Assembly: GCA_902803245.1 (NCBI GenBank)
Contig: CADCPJ010000265.1
Coordinates: forward strand, 1 to 14,630
Direction of reading: 5' to 3'
DNA from: an uncultured Lachnospiraceae bacterium
GTDB taxonomy: Bacteria > Bacillota > Clostridia > Lachnospirales > Lachnospiraceae
Length of the DNA stretch: 14,630 nt
Shown here one piece after another: positions 1 to 7,576 of this stretch. Under the pieces are notes generated by a model. That model worked only from the letters and a program-made list of their open reading frames with translations. It was not told the origin of the DNA and made no database searches. Within the stretch, counting starts at the first letter, position 1. Each line of letters begins with the position of its first letter. A program made the translations under genes and the position numbers.

Positions 1-14
1 GTCCCAGCTGTCAT
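1..14 (+). repeat. Degenerate palindrome half-site (GTCCCAGCTGTCAT)
   Basis: This 14-mer matches the copy at 7514-7527 (GTCCCAATTGTCAT) at 12 of 14 positions. It also resembles the right arm of the long palindrome at 1350-1363 (GTCCCCATTGTCAC). It may be a decayed half of a dispersed palindromic repeat. The motif is short and could be coincidence. Confidence 0.3.
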
Positions 15-109
15 TTTTCCAATCTTATAGCCCTGACTGTCACACTTCTCTCACAGAACCCCATCCGCGTCCCTTAAGTCTCTCGTCCCCTCCGGCGCAT
101 ATCCCTAAA

Positions 110-255
110 GTCCCATATTTCTCTCATGTCCCATTTTTCTCTCATGCCCCCATACTTCTCTCATGTCCCATATTCCTCTCATGTCCCATATTCCTCTCAT
201 GTCCCTATATTACTTTCATGTCCCATACTTCTCTCATGTCCCATGTTCCTCTCAA
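110..255. repeat. 18-bp minisatellite, eight tandem units
   Basis: Eight head-to-tail units close to GTCCCATATTCCTCTCAT start at 110, 128, 146, 165, 183, 201, 220 and 238. Six are 18 bp; the units at 146 and 201 are 19 bp. The units at 165 and 183 are identical and the others differ by one to a few bases; the last ends in CAA instead of CAT. Because 18 is a multiple of three, one frame reads as a repeated Ser-His-Val-Pro-Tyr-Ser-like hexapeptide. That reading has no ribosome binding site and its frame shifts at the 19-bp units, so I do not call a gene. The array lies just upstream of the likely EamA promoter. A weaker unit-like stretch (GTCACACTTCTCTCAC, 39-54) suggests older, decayed copies. 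The rest of 1-376 holds no gene I can support. Confidence 0.9.
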
Positions 256-278
256 ATCACCATTGTTGTCTTTATCTC

Positions 279-307
279 TTGACACCGCTGTACCTAAGGA
301 CTACATT
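279..307 (+). promoter_or_regulatory. Likely sigma-A promoter for the EamA transporter gene
   Basis: A perfect -35 box TTGACA (279-284) is followed by a 17-bp spacer and a -10 box TACATT (302-307, four of six consensus bases). Transcription would start near 314, giving a leader of roughly 60 bases before the ATG at 377. It lies just after the 18-bp array. Confidence 0.55.
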
Positions 308-376
308 CTACTACGATCCGCAAAAATCCTCCATTCACAGAACATTAAGCTTTCATTAAAGGCATTAAGAAATACT

Positions 377-1324
377 ATGTCAGAAAAACGCGAAAACGGC
401 AGTATCTGGTCCTATTTTCCGGTGACCCTCGCCGCGGCAGTTTTCTGCTGCGTGCTCTGGGGCAGCGCAACCCCGGCCATCAAGATCGCCTACGAGCTCT
501 TTCAGATCGGCCCGGAGGACACGGCCTCCCGGATCCTCCTCGCAGGAGTCCGCTTCATCATCGCGGGAGTCATGACCATCGTCTTCGGCTCCATCGCCAA
601 GAGAAAGCTGCTGCTTCCCAAAAAGACTTCCTTCAAATACATCGGGATCCTCGCCCTCTTCCAGACCGTCGGGCAGTACTATTTCTTCTTCATGGCGCTG
701 GCCCACACGACGGGAGTGAGGGGCTCGATCATCAACGCGTCGGGCAATTTCCTCGCCATTTTGTGCGCGGCATATGTGTTCCGCCTCGAAAACATGACGT
801 GGAAGAAGTTCCTCGGCTGTGCGGTCGGTTTCGCGGGAATCATCATGATCCTCGGCGGGATCAGGGGACTTGCAAGCGGAGGCGCGGTCTCCTTAAAGGG
901 CGAGGGCGCCATGCTGATTGCGGATGTCTTCTACGCCCTCTCCGGTTGCTGCATCAAGCTCTTCTCGCGGGACGAGGACCCGGTGGCCTTGAGCGGATAC
1001 CAGTTCCTCTTCGGCGGTATCGCTCTCGCACTCATCGGCCTCGCCATGCACGGAACGCTCGTATTTTACAGCCCAGCCTGTGCCGCCGACCTCATCTATA
1101 TGGGCTTCATCTCCGCCGGCGCTTACACCATCTGGGGGATCCTCCTTAAGTACAACCCGGTGAGCCGCGTCTCCATCCTCGGATTCCTCAATCCGGTGAT
1201 GGGCGTGCTCCTCTCCGCCCTCTTCCTCGGCGAGAACAGGGAGGCCTTCTCCGCGAAAGGGCTCTTCGCCCTCTGCCTCGTCTCCTTAGGGATCGTCATC
1301 GTCAACTACGAGAGGAAGCGCTGA
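377..1324 (+). CDS. EamA/DMT-family membrane transporter
   Basis: The product is a 315-residue, strongly hydrophobic protein of the drug/metabolite transporter (EamA) superfamily, an inner-membrane permease for small metabolites. The length and pattern fit the usual ten-helix, two-repeat fold. A WGSATPAIK motif follows the first helix (about residues 28-36), and the C-terminal repeat ends with an FLNPVMGVLLSALFLGE stretch, a family hallmark. I chose the ATG at 377. An in-frame ATG at 218 would add 53 residues, but those are translated from the end of the minisatellite and the promoter-bearing leader, so they are unlikely to be real. The Shine-Dalgarno is weak (AAAGG about 14 bases upstream). 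The gene is alone on the plus strand, converges on the glycosidase operon, and ends just before a palindrome that can act as its terminator. The substrate is unknown, and a link to the sugar locus is not shown. Confidence 0.9.
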   Translation: MSEKRENGSIWSYFPVTLAAAVFCCVLWGSATPAIKIAYELFQIGPEDTASRILLAGVRFIIAGVMTIVFGSIAKRKLLLPKKTSFKYIGILALFQTVGQYYFFFMALAHTTGVRGSIINASGNFLAILCAAYVFRLENMTWKKFLGCAVGFAGIIMILGGIRGLASGGAVSLKGEGAMLIADVFYALSGCCIKLFSRDEDPVALSGYQFLFGGIALALIGLAMHGTLVFYSPACAADLIYMGFISAGAYTIWGILLKYNPVSRVSILGFLNPVMGVLLSALFLGENREAFSAKGLFALCLVSLGIVIVNYERKR

Positions 1325-1329
1325 TCAGG

Positions 1330-1368
1330 AAAAGGTGACAGTGGGGACAGTCCCCATTGTCACCTTTT
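1330..1368. terminator. Long palindromic hairpin, probable terminator for EamA
   Basis: The left arm AAAAGGTGACA (1330-1340) pairs perfectly with TGTCACCTTTT (1358-1368). Inside it TGGGG pairs with CCCCA around a five-base loop, with a G-U wobble between the two blocks. The hairpin ends in TTTTT, so it can terminate plus-strand transcripts from EamA six bases after its stop; the A-rich left flank also allows minus-strand use. The sequence resembles intergenic palindromic (REP-like) repeats, and the same palindrome recurs at 14396-14428. Confidence 0.75.
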
Positions 1369-1567
1369 TACAAAGATTTAACTTGACAGCACATTTGACA
1401 GCGAATAAAAAGCCCCGCCGTCACAATCCGATGTGACAGCGGGGCCTTTCCTGCAGTCAATCCTCATCCAGCACCTTGTACGTAAAGAAGTCGAAATCGG
1501 CCGTCTTCGCGTGAAACACCCTGTCCGCACAGGTGATGCCCACCATCGTCCCGGTAAATTCGCCGTA
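1333..1567. repeat. Left copy of a 235-bp direct repeat
   Basis: This segment matches 14396-14630 over its full length, with four substitutions (1390, 1423, 1434, 1490) and no gaps. It covers the palindrome, the minus-strand terminator and the last 36 codons plus stop of the GH43 gene. Homology begins at the palindrome arm and runs to the window edge, so its true length is unknown. Confidence 0.95.
1407..1445 (-). terminator. Intrinsic terminator of the glycosidase operon
   Basis: On the minus strand, the GH43 stop is followed within about a dozen bases by a 14-bp stem. GCCCCGC pairs with GCGGGGC, then comes one U-G pair, then GUCACA pairs with UGUGAC around a six-base loop, and UUUUU follows (plus-strand 1407-1411). 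On the plus strand the U-G pair would be a C-A mismatch, so the minus-strand transcript is the functional one. The copy at 14470-14508 keeps the stem through a compensatory base-pair change. Confidence 0.93.
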
Positions 1568-3094
1568 CCTGCAGTACTCGTCCGAGAAGCGGGAGGTATC
1601 AAAGACCTGCCCTATGCGCCTGTAGTTCTCCCCGTCCTCGCTGAAGGAGAAATACGAACTCCTGCCGTCGATATTCAGCCGGAAACAGATCTCCCCCTCC
1701 CCAACCGCCCGGCGGGTGTCAAGGAACTCGGTTCTGACGCCGTTTTCCAGGCGGATGATCGAGACTGCACTCTGTCCGAGGGTGTCCGAGTGATATTTCC
1801 TGAGGAACACGTAATTCATATTGTCATAATACATGATGAGCCCGGCGCTGTGCTGATGGATCTCCGGGTGGAAGTCCATCTTCGTCGTGATCTCCGCGTG
1901 AAGCGACGTGAGCTTCCTGCACAATATGCTCGTCTTGTTGAGGCTCGTCCTCGACTCCTGCCCGCGCATTCTCAGGTATCCGGGCCTTGCGGTCAGGTCC
2001 GTAAACGTCTCCGGCATGATCCGGGGAGCGTACCATCCGAGGCGGAGAGAAGGCCCGTCAAAGTCGTCGCGCTCCGGGATAAGCGGGACCGGGCAGTTCT
2101 CAAGGTGCGGTTCCTCCACCTCGATCTTCGCGAGGTTAGTGCCGTCCGCCATGCGGAGCCAGCCGTCGTCCGTCCAGCACATCTTCTGGATGGCCGTCTC
2201 CCGCCCCAGCGTGCAGCGCAGTTCCGGCACAAACGGCCTCGACGTCAGGTGCACGAGATAGGTCTCCCCGCCCGGCGTGGTCACATAGCTCCCGTGCCCT
2301 GACTTCTGCAGCACGGAATCCGGATTGAAGTATTTCGGCTTCAGATGATCCGGGTCCGCCCTCTCGTTGGATTCGTTTGGCGAGGAGGTCACGATCGGGT
2401 TTTTCGGGTCCCGCTCATAGGGACCGTCCACCGACCGGCTCCTGCCCATGGTCACGCAGTGGTTGTACCCCGTTCCGCCCTCGGCGCACATCAGGTAGTA
2501 GTATCCGTCTCTCTTCGTAAGGTGCGGGGCCTCGATGCAGCCCCGGTCCGTTCCGCCCCTCCACACGCGCTTCGGGTATCCGACGATTCGCTCCGATTTC
2601 GGGTCGTATTCCGCGAGGCAGATCGCGCCCGGCTTCTCGTAGCCCTCCCGGGTCTCCCAGTCCAGCGACACCACGTACTTTCGCCCGTCGTCGTCATGGA
2701 AGATCGAGGCGTCAAAGCCCGCGGAGTGCAGATAGACCGGTTTGCTCCATGGCCCGCGGATGTCCTTCGACCTCATCACGAAGTTGTCGCAGTCGAAGTA
2801 CCGCGCGTTCATGGAGTTCATGCACCCGTAGACCACATAGAACATGTCCTCCGCTTCCGAATACGTGAGGCAGGGCGCCCACAGTCCTTTCGAGGAGGGC
2901 AGTTTTTTGAGATCCACTGTTTTCCCGCTCGTGATGGCGTGGGAGATCAGCTCCCAGTGCTTCAGATCGCGGGAGTGGTAGATCGGGAGTCCCGGCATCC
3001 ACTCGAATGTGGACACCATGATGTAGTAATCCTCCCCCTTGCGGCAGATGCAGGGATCGGGGTTAAATCCGGGTATGATCGGGTTTTTTATCAT
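1457..3094 (-). CDS. xynB: GH43 beta-xylosidase (GH43_11-like)
   Basis: This 545-residue enzyme matches the two-domain beta-xylosidases of GH43 (subfamily 11 type), which release xylose from xylo-oligosaccharides by an inverting mechanism. The N-terminal five-bladed beta-propeller (about 1-320) begins with the typical IPGFNPDP. It keeps the catalytic base D13, the pKa-modulating D128 (GFDAS) and the acid E188 (IEAP), almost the same numbering as characterized family members. The C-terminal beta-sandwich (about 340-545) includes the HQHSAGLIMYYD stretch typical of these enzymes. There is no signal peptide, so it should act on imported sugars in the cytoplasm. The start is the ATG at 3094, with a modest upstream GGAAA. 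An 84-base gap separates it from GH42; that gap holds a small ATCCAG/CTGGAT inverted repeat (3109-3135). It is the last gene before the operon terminator. Some relatives also have arabinofuranosidase activity. Confidence 0.93.
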   Translation of the reverse strand: MIKNPIIPGFNPDPCICRKGEDYYIMVSTFEWMPGLPIYHSRDLKHWELISHAITSGKTVDLKKLPSSKGLWAPCLTYSEAEDMFYVVYGCMNSMNARYFDCDNFVMRSKDIRGPWSKPVYLHSAGFDASIFHDDDGRKYVVSLDWETREGYEKPGAICLAEYDPKSERIVGYPKRVWRGGTDRGCIEAPHLTKRDGYYYLMCAEGGTGYNHCVTMGRSRSVDGPYERDPKNPIVTSSPNESNERADPDHLKPKYFNPDSVLQKSGHGSYVTTPGGETYLVHLTSRPFVPELRCTLGRETAIQKMCWTDDGWLRMADGTNLAKIEVEEPHLENCPVPLIPERDDFDGPSLRLGWYAPRIMPETFTDLTARPGYLRMRGQESRTSLNKTSILCRKLTSLHAEITTKMDFHPEIHQHSAGLIMYYDNMNYVFLRKYHSDTLGQSAVSIIRLENGVRTEFLDTRRAVGEGEICFRLNIDGRSSYFSFSEDGENYRRIGQVFDTSRFSDEYCRYGEFTGTMVGITCADRVFHAKTADFDFFTYKVLDED

Positions 3095-3178
3095 GTCGTT
3101 TCCGTATCATCCAGTCCCTATGAGAATGGCTGGATTATCCCTTTCTCCTTTGATGAGGGGTGAACATTTTTAAGAGCA

Positions 3179-5176
3179 TCACTCTTCTTCCAGCGCGAGC
3201 ACGGCCCAGTCGGCAAGCGCAATCTCATCGCCCTTCCCGTACTTCACCCCGCTGATCAGATCCACCGCACTCTCATACGGGCAGATCCACTTCTCCTTTT
3301 CCTCGCTGAAGTGAAGAACGTAGTGCACAGTCCTTCCGGCAGCATTCGTTCCGCTCCGGATCACGACCGGGAAGGAAGTCTCCCCGTCCGCGCGGAGGCG
3401 GGAAACGGCGGGGATACTCTTAAGCACATCGAGGAGGACGGACTTGTCGAGGTACGCCCCGATGTACCAGGCCTCGCCGCTGCCGCACGCGTTTTTCGTC
3501 ACTGCGGCGTAATTCCCCCAGTACCTGTGCTCGTAGGGAAGCACGCACTCCGCTCCGTTTGGAACAAGAAGTTCCGCGAAGTACCTGCACTCCTTCCCCC
3601 CGGCAAGAAGCCGGTCCGGCTCCACAAACTGCTGATAGGACATCCCGAAGACTTCCGTCAGGCCGTGGGGCTGTCTGTCGCTGTACACGGCGGCGTCCCG
3701 GTTGCAGAAGAAGGCCTTGAAGGTGCTGATCAGCGTGCCGCCCTTTTTTACAAATGATGCCAGCTCTTCGATCAGCCGCTCCTCCGCCAGGTAGAGCGCA
3801 GGAGTCAGGATCACTTCATACCGGGAAGTGTCGAGGGCCGCCGCGTGCACCACGTCGCACTCCACGTTCAGCTCGTAGAGGGCGTCGTAGAGCCAGCGGA
3901 CCACATCGTTGTAGCTTAAATCCCGGTCGATCGGGAACCACTTGAATGCCGTGAGGGAGGCGTTGTCGACGACGATGGCGGCGCGGCGCTTTTTCCGGAT
4001 CACCAGGCGGCCGCTGCCCGCTGCCTTCCATGCCGCCCCGATCCTGCAGGCTTCCAGGTACACCGGGTTCTCCTCCATGTCATGGCTGAGGAGTCCCTTC
4101 CAGAAGGTCTCGTACCCGTTGTGAACGGAGTGCCAGTTCCAGTACTCCACGCCAATAGCGCCGCTCGCGAGATGGCTGAAGGCCTGGAGCGTAAGCTGCC
4201 CGGGATAGGGCGTCCACTGCTTGAAGGCCTGGGCCTCCGTCTCGAGGATGATGTAGGGCTCATCAAGAAGCGGGCGAACCGCATCTCCGCCAAACGCGAT
4301 CTCCTTGCCGGTGAGACAGCTCTCGGTCGGGTGATAGATGTCCGCGCCCATGAGCGTCACGGCATCTTTGGCCTCAAAATGATCGATGTCCGGCTGCACG
4401 CCGTAGGAGTAGCCGTCCTGGGCGACATCGGCTCCAAACTTCCTCCACTCGAAGTCGAAATTGTGGGTGATGAACTGGTCCGGCCGGATGTACTCCCGGA
4501 CGATCTCCGACTGCCACTTGAGGAAGTCCGCCGCCTGCGTCCTCTGGTATTTCTCAAATTCCCCGGCGAGGGAGCCGTTGCAGCAGCCCCGCATGTCCGG
4601 AAAGTCCTCCCACCGGTGAACCGCGTTGCTCCAGTAATTGAGCCCGAACGCCTCATTCATCGCCTCGGGAGTGACAAAGCGCTTCTTCAGATGCCGAAGG
4701 AATCCTTCCTGCATCTCCCGGCCGTAATTTCCGTAGTGCTTCGTCTCGTTGTCGAGCTGAAAGCCGATCACGCATTTCCAGGGGGCTGTAAACTCCGCGA
4801 GCTTCCGGATGATCCTCTCTGCGTGAAAGCGGTATGTGGGATTCAGGATGTTGATGAGCTGCCTGTGCCCGTAGCGGGACTGCCCTTCCTTCGTGAGGAC
4901 CATGACCTCGGGGTCCTTCTTCGCAAGCCACGCGGGCACGGCATACGTCGGCGTTCCCACGATCACCTGCATGCCGAACTCCTCCGCCGTCTCCAGAACC
5001 TTCTGCACATAGGAGAAATCGAAGACTCCGTCCTCGGCCTCCTCCGTGCTCCAGGTGGACTCCGCGATGCGCACGGTATTCATGCCGCATTTCTTCATCA
5101 TCTCGAAATCCTTCCCGATGCGGTCCTCCCGCATATATTCCGGATAGTACGCCACGCCGTATATCAGTCGATCCAT
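3179..5176 (-). CDS. GH42 beta-galactosidase-family enzyme
   Basis: The 665-residue product is a GH42 retaining glycosidase, usually a beta-galactosidase and in some members an alpha-L-arabinopyranosidase. The opening YGVAYYPEY and the TPTYAVPAWL stretch (75-84) are typical of the (beta/alpha)8 barrel. The acid/base is E144 (QLDNE) and the nucleophile E312 (ILETEAQ), both at positions usual for the family. A flavodoxin-like trimerization domain (about 390-600) and a small C-terminal beta domain follow. There is no signal peptide, so it is predicted cytoplasmic. The start ATG at 5176 is preceded by GAGAGGGA at a suitable distance. It lies between GH30 and GH43 in the same orientation. The upstream gap (5177-5358) holds a GC-rich inverted repeat and a 30-bp tandem repeat but no clear promoter, so it is probably read from upstream. 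The linkage cleaved cannot be deduced. Confidence 0.9.
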   Translation of the reverse strand: MDRLIYGVAYYPEYMREDRIGKDFEMMKKCGMNTVRIAESTWSTEEAEDGVFDFSYVQKVLETAEEFGMQVIVGTPTYAVPAWLAKKDPEVMVLTKEGQSRYGHRQLINILNPTYRFHAERIIRKLAEFTAPWKCVIGFQLDNETKHYGNYGREMQEGFLRHLKKRFVTPEAMNEAFGLNYWSNAVHRWEDFPDMRGCCNGSLAGEFEKYQRTQAADFLKWQSEIVREYIRPDQFITHNFDFEWRKFGADVAQDGYSYGVQPDIDHFEAKDAVTLMGADIYHPTESCLTGKEIAFGGDAVRPLLDEPYIILETEAQAFKQWTPYPGQLTLQAFSHLASGAIGVEYWNWHSVHNGYETFWKGLLSHDMEENPVYLEACRIGAAWKAAGSGRLVIRKKRRAAIVVDNASLTAFKWFPIDRDLSYNDVVRWLYDALYELNVECDVVHAAALDTSRYEVILTPALYLAEERLIEELASFVKKGGTLISTFKAFFCNRDAAVYSDRQPHGLTEVFGMSYQQFVEPDRLLAGGKECRYFAELLVPNGAECVLPYEHRYWGNYAAVTKNACGSGEAWYIGAYLDKSVLLDVLKSIPAVSRLRADGETSFPVVIRSGTNAAGRTVHYVLHFSEEKEKWICPYESAVDLISGVKYGKGDEIALADWAVLALEEE

Positions 5177-5217
5177 ATCTGTCCCTCTCTCGTATTCTTC
5201 TTTTGTTCACATGCCCG

Positions 5218-5238
5218 CCGCATGCGGGGCGGCGCCCC
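5218..5238. other. GC-rich inverted repeats in the GH42 leader
   Basis: A 10-bp palindrome CCGCATGCGG (5218-5227) overlaps a GGGGC-GGC-GCCCC hairpin (5226-5238), 42 to 62 bases upstream of the GH42 start. Neither strand has a U-tract after it, so it is not a standard terminator. It could be an mRNA-processing or stabilizing structure in the GH30-GH42 intercistronic region; the function is unknown. Confidence 0.4.
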
Positions 5239-5260
5239 GATGGCAGCGCCTTTAAGAGCC

Positions 5261-5364
5261 GCACTTACTTATGCTGCAGCAAATGGTCCGGCACTCACTT
5301 ATGCTGCAGCAAATGATCCGGCACTCAATTATGCTGCAGCAAATGATCCGGCACTCACTTATGC
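5261..5364. repeat. 30-bp tandem repeat, about 3.5 copies, overlapping the GH30 stop
   Basis: Units begin at 5261, 5291 and 5321, and a partial unit begins at 5351. The full units differ at only a few positions (bases 6 and 8 of the unit and a G/A at 5285). Each full unit contains the 10-bp palindrome TGCTGCAGCA. On the minus strand each unit, read in the GH30 frame, ends in TAA; the GH30 stop (5359-5361) lies in the partial unit. The units therefore look like expansions just past the 3' end of GH30. Downstream read-through would give only short Val-Ser-Ala-Gly-Ser-Phe-Ala-Ala-Ala-stop blocks. Confidence 0.93.
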
Positions 5365-6717
5365 CCGGATAATAGCCGTCGAGATTGACGACGGATAGAG
5401 CACCGCCGCCGCCTCCATCCCGTCCATGCGGATCACGGCCGGTTCATTCTCCCCGCTCCTGTTCAGCAAAAAGAGAGCGATGCTCCCGTCGGGCCGCTTC
5501 CACGCGGTCGCCTTCACGGACTCCGAGTACCTGGTCACCGCAATTCTCCTCGATCCCGGAAGAAGCGGCCCGCTCACGTGCTCGAAGTATTTCTGGAGGA
5601 GCTGCGGCATCAGCTTTCCCGCTCCCCTGTCATATAAAAACGGCGCGAGGCAGTAGTTCCCGGTATAGTTCGGACCGCCCATCTCGTCAAGGAGCAGATT
5701 CCAGTCGTAAAATGCGACGACTCCGTGAGCGAGGTCACCGATCAGCTCCTCCCCAAGCGTCTGGGCCGCCGCTGCAGCGTCCTCCCTGTCATATTTCGAA
5801 AATTCCACGCAGTTCTCGGAGATAATCAGCTTCTTGTCGGGGAAGCGCTCGCGGCAGAGTGAGAGAGCCTCGAAATGGCTGCCGCTGTACCAGTGGCAGG
5901 CGGCCCCGGCGATCATCGGGGAAGTCTCCTCGTCGATGATGTCCCGCATCCACTCGTAGACCCGCTCCTTGTTGTGATCCCACAAAAAGACCTCGATGTC
6001 CTGAAAGCCGTGCCTCTCCATCGCAGGCCGCATGAAATCCCTTAAGAAAATCTTCTCATCCTCCGCCGAATAGACGCAGGAGTCCCACTCTTGAGCCGCT
6101 TTCGGTTCATTCTGCAGGGAAATGCGCGCTACGAAAAAACCTGCCTTCCGGAATTCCTCAATGTAGCGGCACAGGTACTCCGCAAAGAAGGCGCGGTACT
6201 CCTCCTTCAGCGCTCCGCCTCTCTCCCGCTTCCCGTTTGTCTTCATGAACGCGGGCGGGGACCAGGGCGAGAGCATGAGGGGGATCTTCCTGCCCGCATG
6301 CTTCTCGGCGTCGCGCAGCATCGGAAGGATGTACTGCAGGGGACGGGCGGTGGAGAAGCTCTTCATCTCCGAATCTCCGGGATCGGACATCGCCTCGAAC
6401 TGCCCGAGCGAGAAGTCGCAGCTGTCCAGGGGAACCCGGAGAAACTGATAGTTCATGCGCTCCGGAGAGAAGTATGCCTCCATGAGGGCGTTCTTCTCTT
6501 CCCCGCTCATAAGAGAGTAGATGTAGGCCGCACTGTCGGTGACCGCGCCTCCGAATCCCTCGAAGGTCTCATATTCGGCCTCAGGGTAGAGATTGATCAC
6601 CTTGTTTTCTGTCCGGGAGTTCTCCTCAAAGAGAATCTTCCGGCGAATCACCTGGTCATAGCCGCCCAAACCGAAGGTGGTCCGGATCTCCATCACCGGA
6701 ATGTTTCCTGTTGTCAT
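5359..6717 (-). CDS. GH30 family glycoside hydrolase
   Basis: This 452-residue protein belongs to GH30, the glucosylceramidase-like retaining hydrolases, which include beta-glucosidases, beta-1,6-glucanases and beta-xylosidases. Family motifs are FEGFGGAVTDS (52-62), LSPWSPPAFMKTNG (149-162), the acid/base in LQNEP (E204), HWYSG (275-279), the nucleophile in ISENC (E301) and WNLLLDEMGGPN (339-350). The C-terminal beta domain ends within the tandem repeat. The start ATG at 6717 has GGAGG ten bases upstream; an ORF extension to 6891 would run through the end of the DUF624 gene in another frame and is rejected. There is no signal peptide, so it is probably cytoplasmic. A 74-base gap separates it from the DUF624 gene, with no promoter seen. 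Which beta-linkage it cleaves is uncertain. Confidence 0.92.
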   Translation of the reverse strand: MTTGNIPVMEIRTTFGLGGYDQVIRRKILFEENSRTENKVINLYPEAEYETFEGFGGAVTDSAAYIYSLMSGEEKNALMEAYFSPERMNYQFLRVPLDSCDFSLGQFEAMSDPGDSEMKSFSTARPLQYILPMLRDAEKHAGRKIPLMLSPWSPPAFMKTNGKRERGGALKEEYRAFFAEYLCRYIEEFRKAGFFVARISLQNEPKAAQEWDSCVYSAEDEKIFLRDFMRPAMERHGFQDIEVFLWDHNKERVYEWMRDIIDEETSPMIAGAACHWYSGSHFEALSLCRERFPDKKLIISENCVEFSKYDREDAAAAAQTLGEELIGDLAHGVVAFYDWNLLLDEMGGPNYTGNYCLAPFLYDRGAGKLMPQLLQKYFEHVSGPLLPGSRRIAVTRYSESVKATAWKRPDGSIALFLLNRSGENEPAVIRMDGMEAAAVLYPSSISTAIIRA

Positions 6718-6791
6718 CTTTCCATTACCTCCGATTGATTTTATGGTCACTGCTGAATCGCCCAAAGCTTCCAAGGGCGCTCCGCTTCCCT

Positions 6792-7448
6792 TCACTTGTC
6801 CCGCCACTCCGCATTTCTCTCGTCCTCCAGGGCCTTGTCGTCGTCGGACATGTACTTTCGAAAGACGTCCTCCAAAATATCCGACTGCCACAGCGCTGCC
6901 GCCGAAGGGACGATGATGATGAGGGGAAGGAAGAGATAGATGACGATCCCTCCGCCCGCAAGGATGAGGAGGACCAGCAGGGACTTAGGGAAATTGAGGA
7001 TCGCGATCAGCGCGCAGTTTTTGAGCGTCACGCCGATCCGGTCCTCAAAGCGGGCGATGTAAGGGAAGACGTACCCGCCCCACATGATCAGAAGGGCCGC
7101 AAGCAGTATGAAGAAAATATTGAGGGCAGCCGTGACAGGCGAGTTCTCCATGACTTTCACCACAAAGACCAGGTCGCCGATCAGGACGGCCCCTATCGCC
7201 ATAAAGATGAGCCAGGTGAGCGTCGCCTGTTTGAAGTTCTTCTTAAATGAGCCGAAAAACTCCGTCCACAAATACCCGCGGCTGTGGCGGTTCACCTTGT
7301 TCACAGTGTAATAGAGCGCGGAGAAGGACGCACCCATCGTAAAGACGGGAACGGAAGACAGGAGAAAGATCATGCTCAGAATCAGCAGATCCGTTATCTT
7401 GTCCAGCGTCCCGAAAAGCGCTCCCTTTGTCTCACCAAACCGACTCAT
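6792..7448 (-). CDS. YesL/DUF624-family membrane protein
   Basis: The 218-residue product belongs to the DUF624 family, typified by Bacillus YesL, which is commonly encoded beside LplB/LplC-type sugar importers. Its biochemical role is not established. Hydrophobic segments lie at about residues 18-47, 76-99, 106-131 and 145-183, and the tail from about 187 is charged and probably cytoplasmic. The opening MSRFGETKGALFGTLDKI fits family members, so I chose the ATG at 7448, with GAGGG about nine bases upstream. An in-frame ATG at 7520 would add 24 residues rich in Gly and Ala and is less likely. It follows the terminator after the binding-protein gene and is the first gene of the GH30-GH42-GH43 part. 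A possible promoter (TTGACT, 17-bp spacer, weak TTCAAA) lies in the preceding gap but is only suggestive. Confidence 0.88.
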   Translation of the reverse strand: MSRFGETKGALFGTLDKITDLLILSMIFLLSSVPVFTMGASFSALYYTVNKVNRHSRGYLWTEFFGSFKKNFKQATLTWLIFMAIGAVLIGDLVFVVKVMENSPVTAALNIFFILLAALLIMWGGYVFPYIARFEDRIGVTLKNCALIAILNFPKSLLVLLILAGGGIVIYLFLPLIIIVPSAAALWQSDILEDVFRKYMSDDDKALEDERNAEWRDK

Positions 7449-7513
7449 ACATGCTGCCCTCTTAAGATCAGTCGATCCTATCCCCCCTCCCGGAAATGCG
7501 GCGGCGGGAATAA

Positions 7514-7527
7514 GTCCCAATTGTCAT
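7514..7527 (+). repeat. Degenerate palindrome half-site (GTCCCAATTGTCAT)
   Basis: It lies in the gap between the DUF624 gene and the binding-protein terminator. It matches positions 1-14 at 12 of 14 bases and resembles the right arm of the palindrome at 1350-1363. It may be a relic of the same dispersed repeat. Confidence 0.3.
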
Positions 7528-7576
7528 CTCTTTGAAAATGTTCAGCACCCCATAGTCAAAGGGCGCCGTTTCGTAG

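Noticed and set aside
110..255. CRISPR array
   Set aside because: The units are directly adjacent with no spacers and are too short and variable. No cas genes are present.
126..359. Short plus-strand reading frame rich in Ser-His-Val-Pro-Tyr repeats
   Set aside because: It is a translation of the 18-bp minisatellite with no ribosome binding site, and its frame shifts at the 19-bp units. It also overlaps the EamA promoter.
1383..1411. Promoter-like TTGACA, 17-bp spacer, TAAAAA on the plus strand, pointing into the GH43 3' end
   Set aside because: The -10 part is simply the U-tract of the minus-strand terminator. Although it is present in both repeat copies, nothing else supports an antisense RNA.
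1433..2302. Long plus-strand reading frame opposite GH43
   Set aside because: It is antisense to a clear GH43 gene with intact catalytic residues. Its composition, rich in Arg, Pro, Val and His, is typical of shadow frames in GC-rich DNA.
5271..5372. 33-codon plus-strand ORF made of MLQQMIRHSL decapeptide repeats
   Set aside because: It begins in the tandem repeat with no Shine-Dalgarno sequence and no promoter. The periodicity is explained by the 30-bp DNA repeat.
4082..5398. 438-codon plus-strand frame opposite GH42 that runs through the 30-bp repeat
   Set aside because: It has no family resemblance and no ribosome binding site, and it lies opposite a conserved GH42 gene. Its Ala-Leu-Thr-Tyr-Ala repeat is just the tandem repeat in translation.
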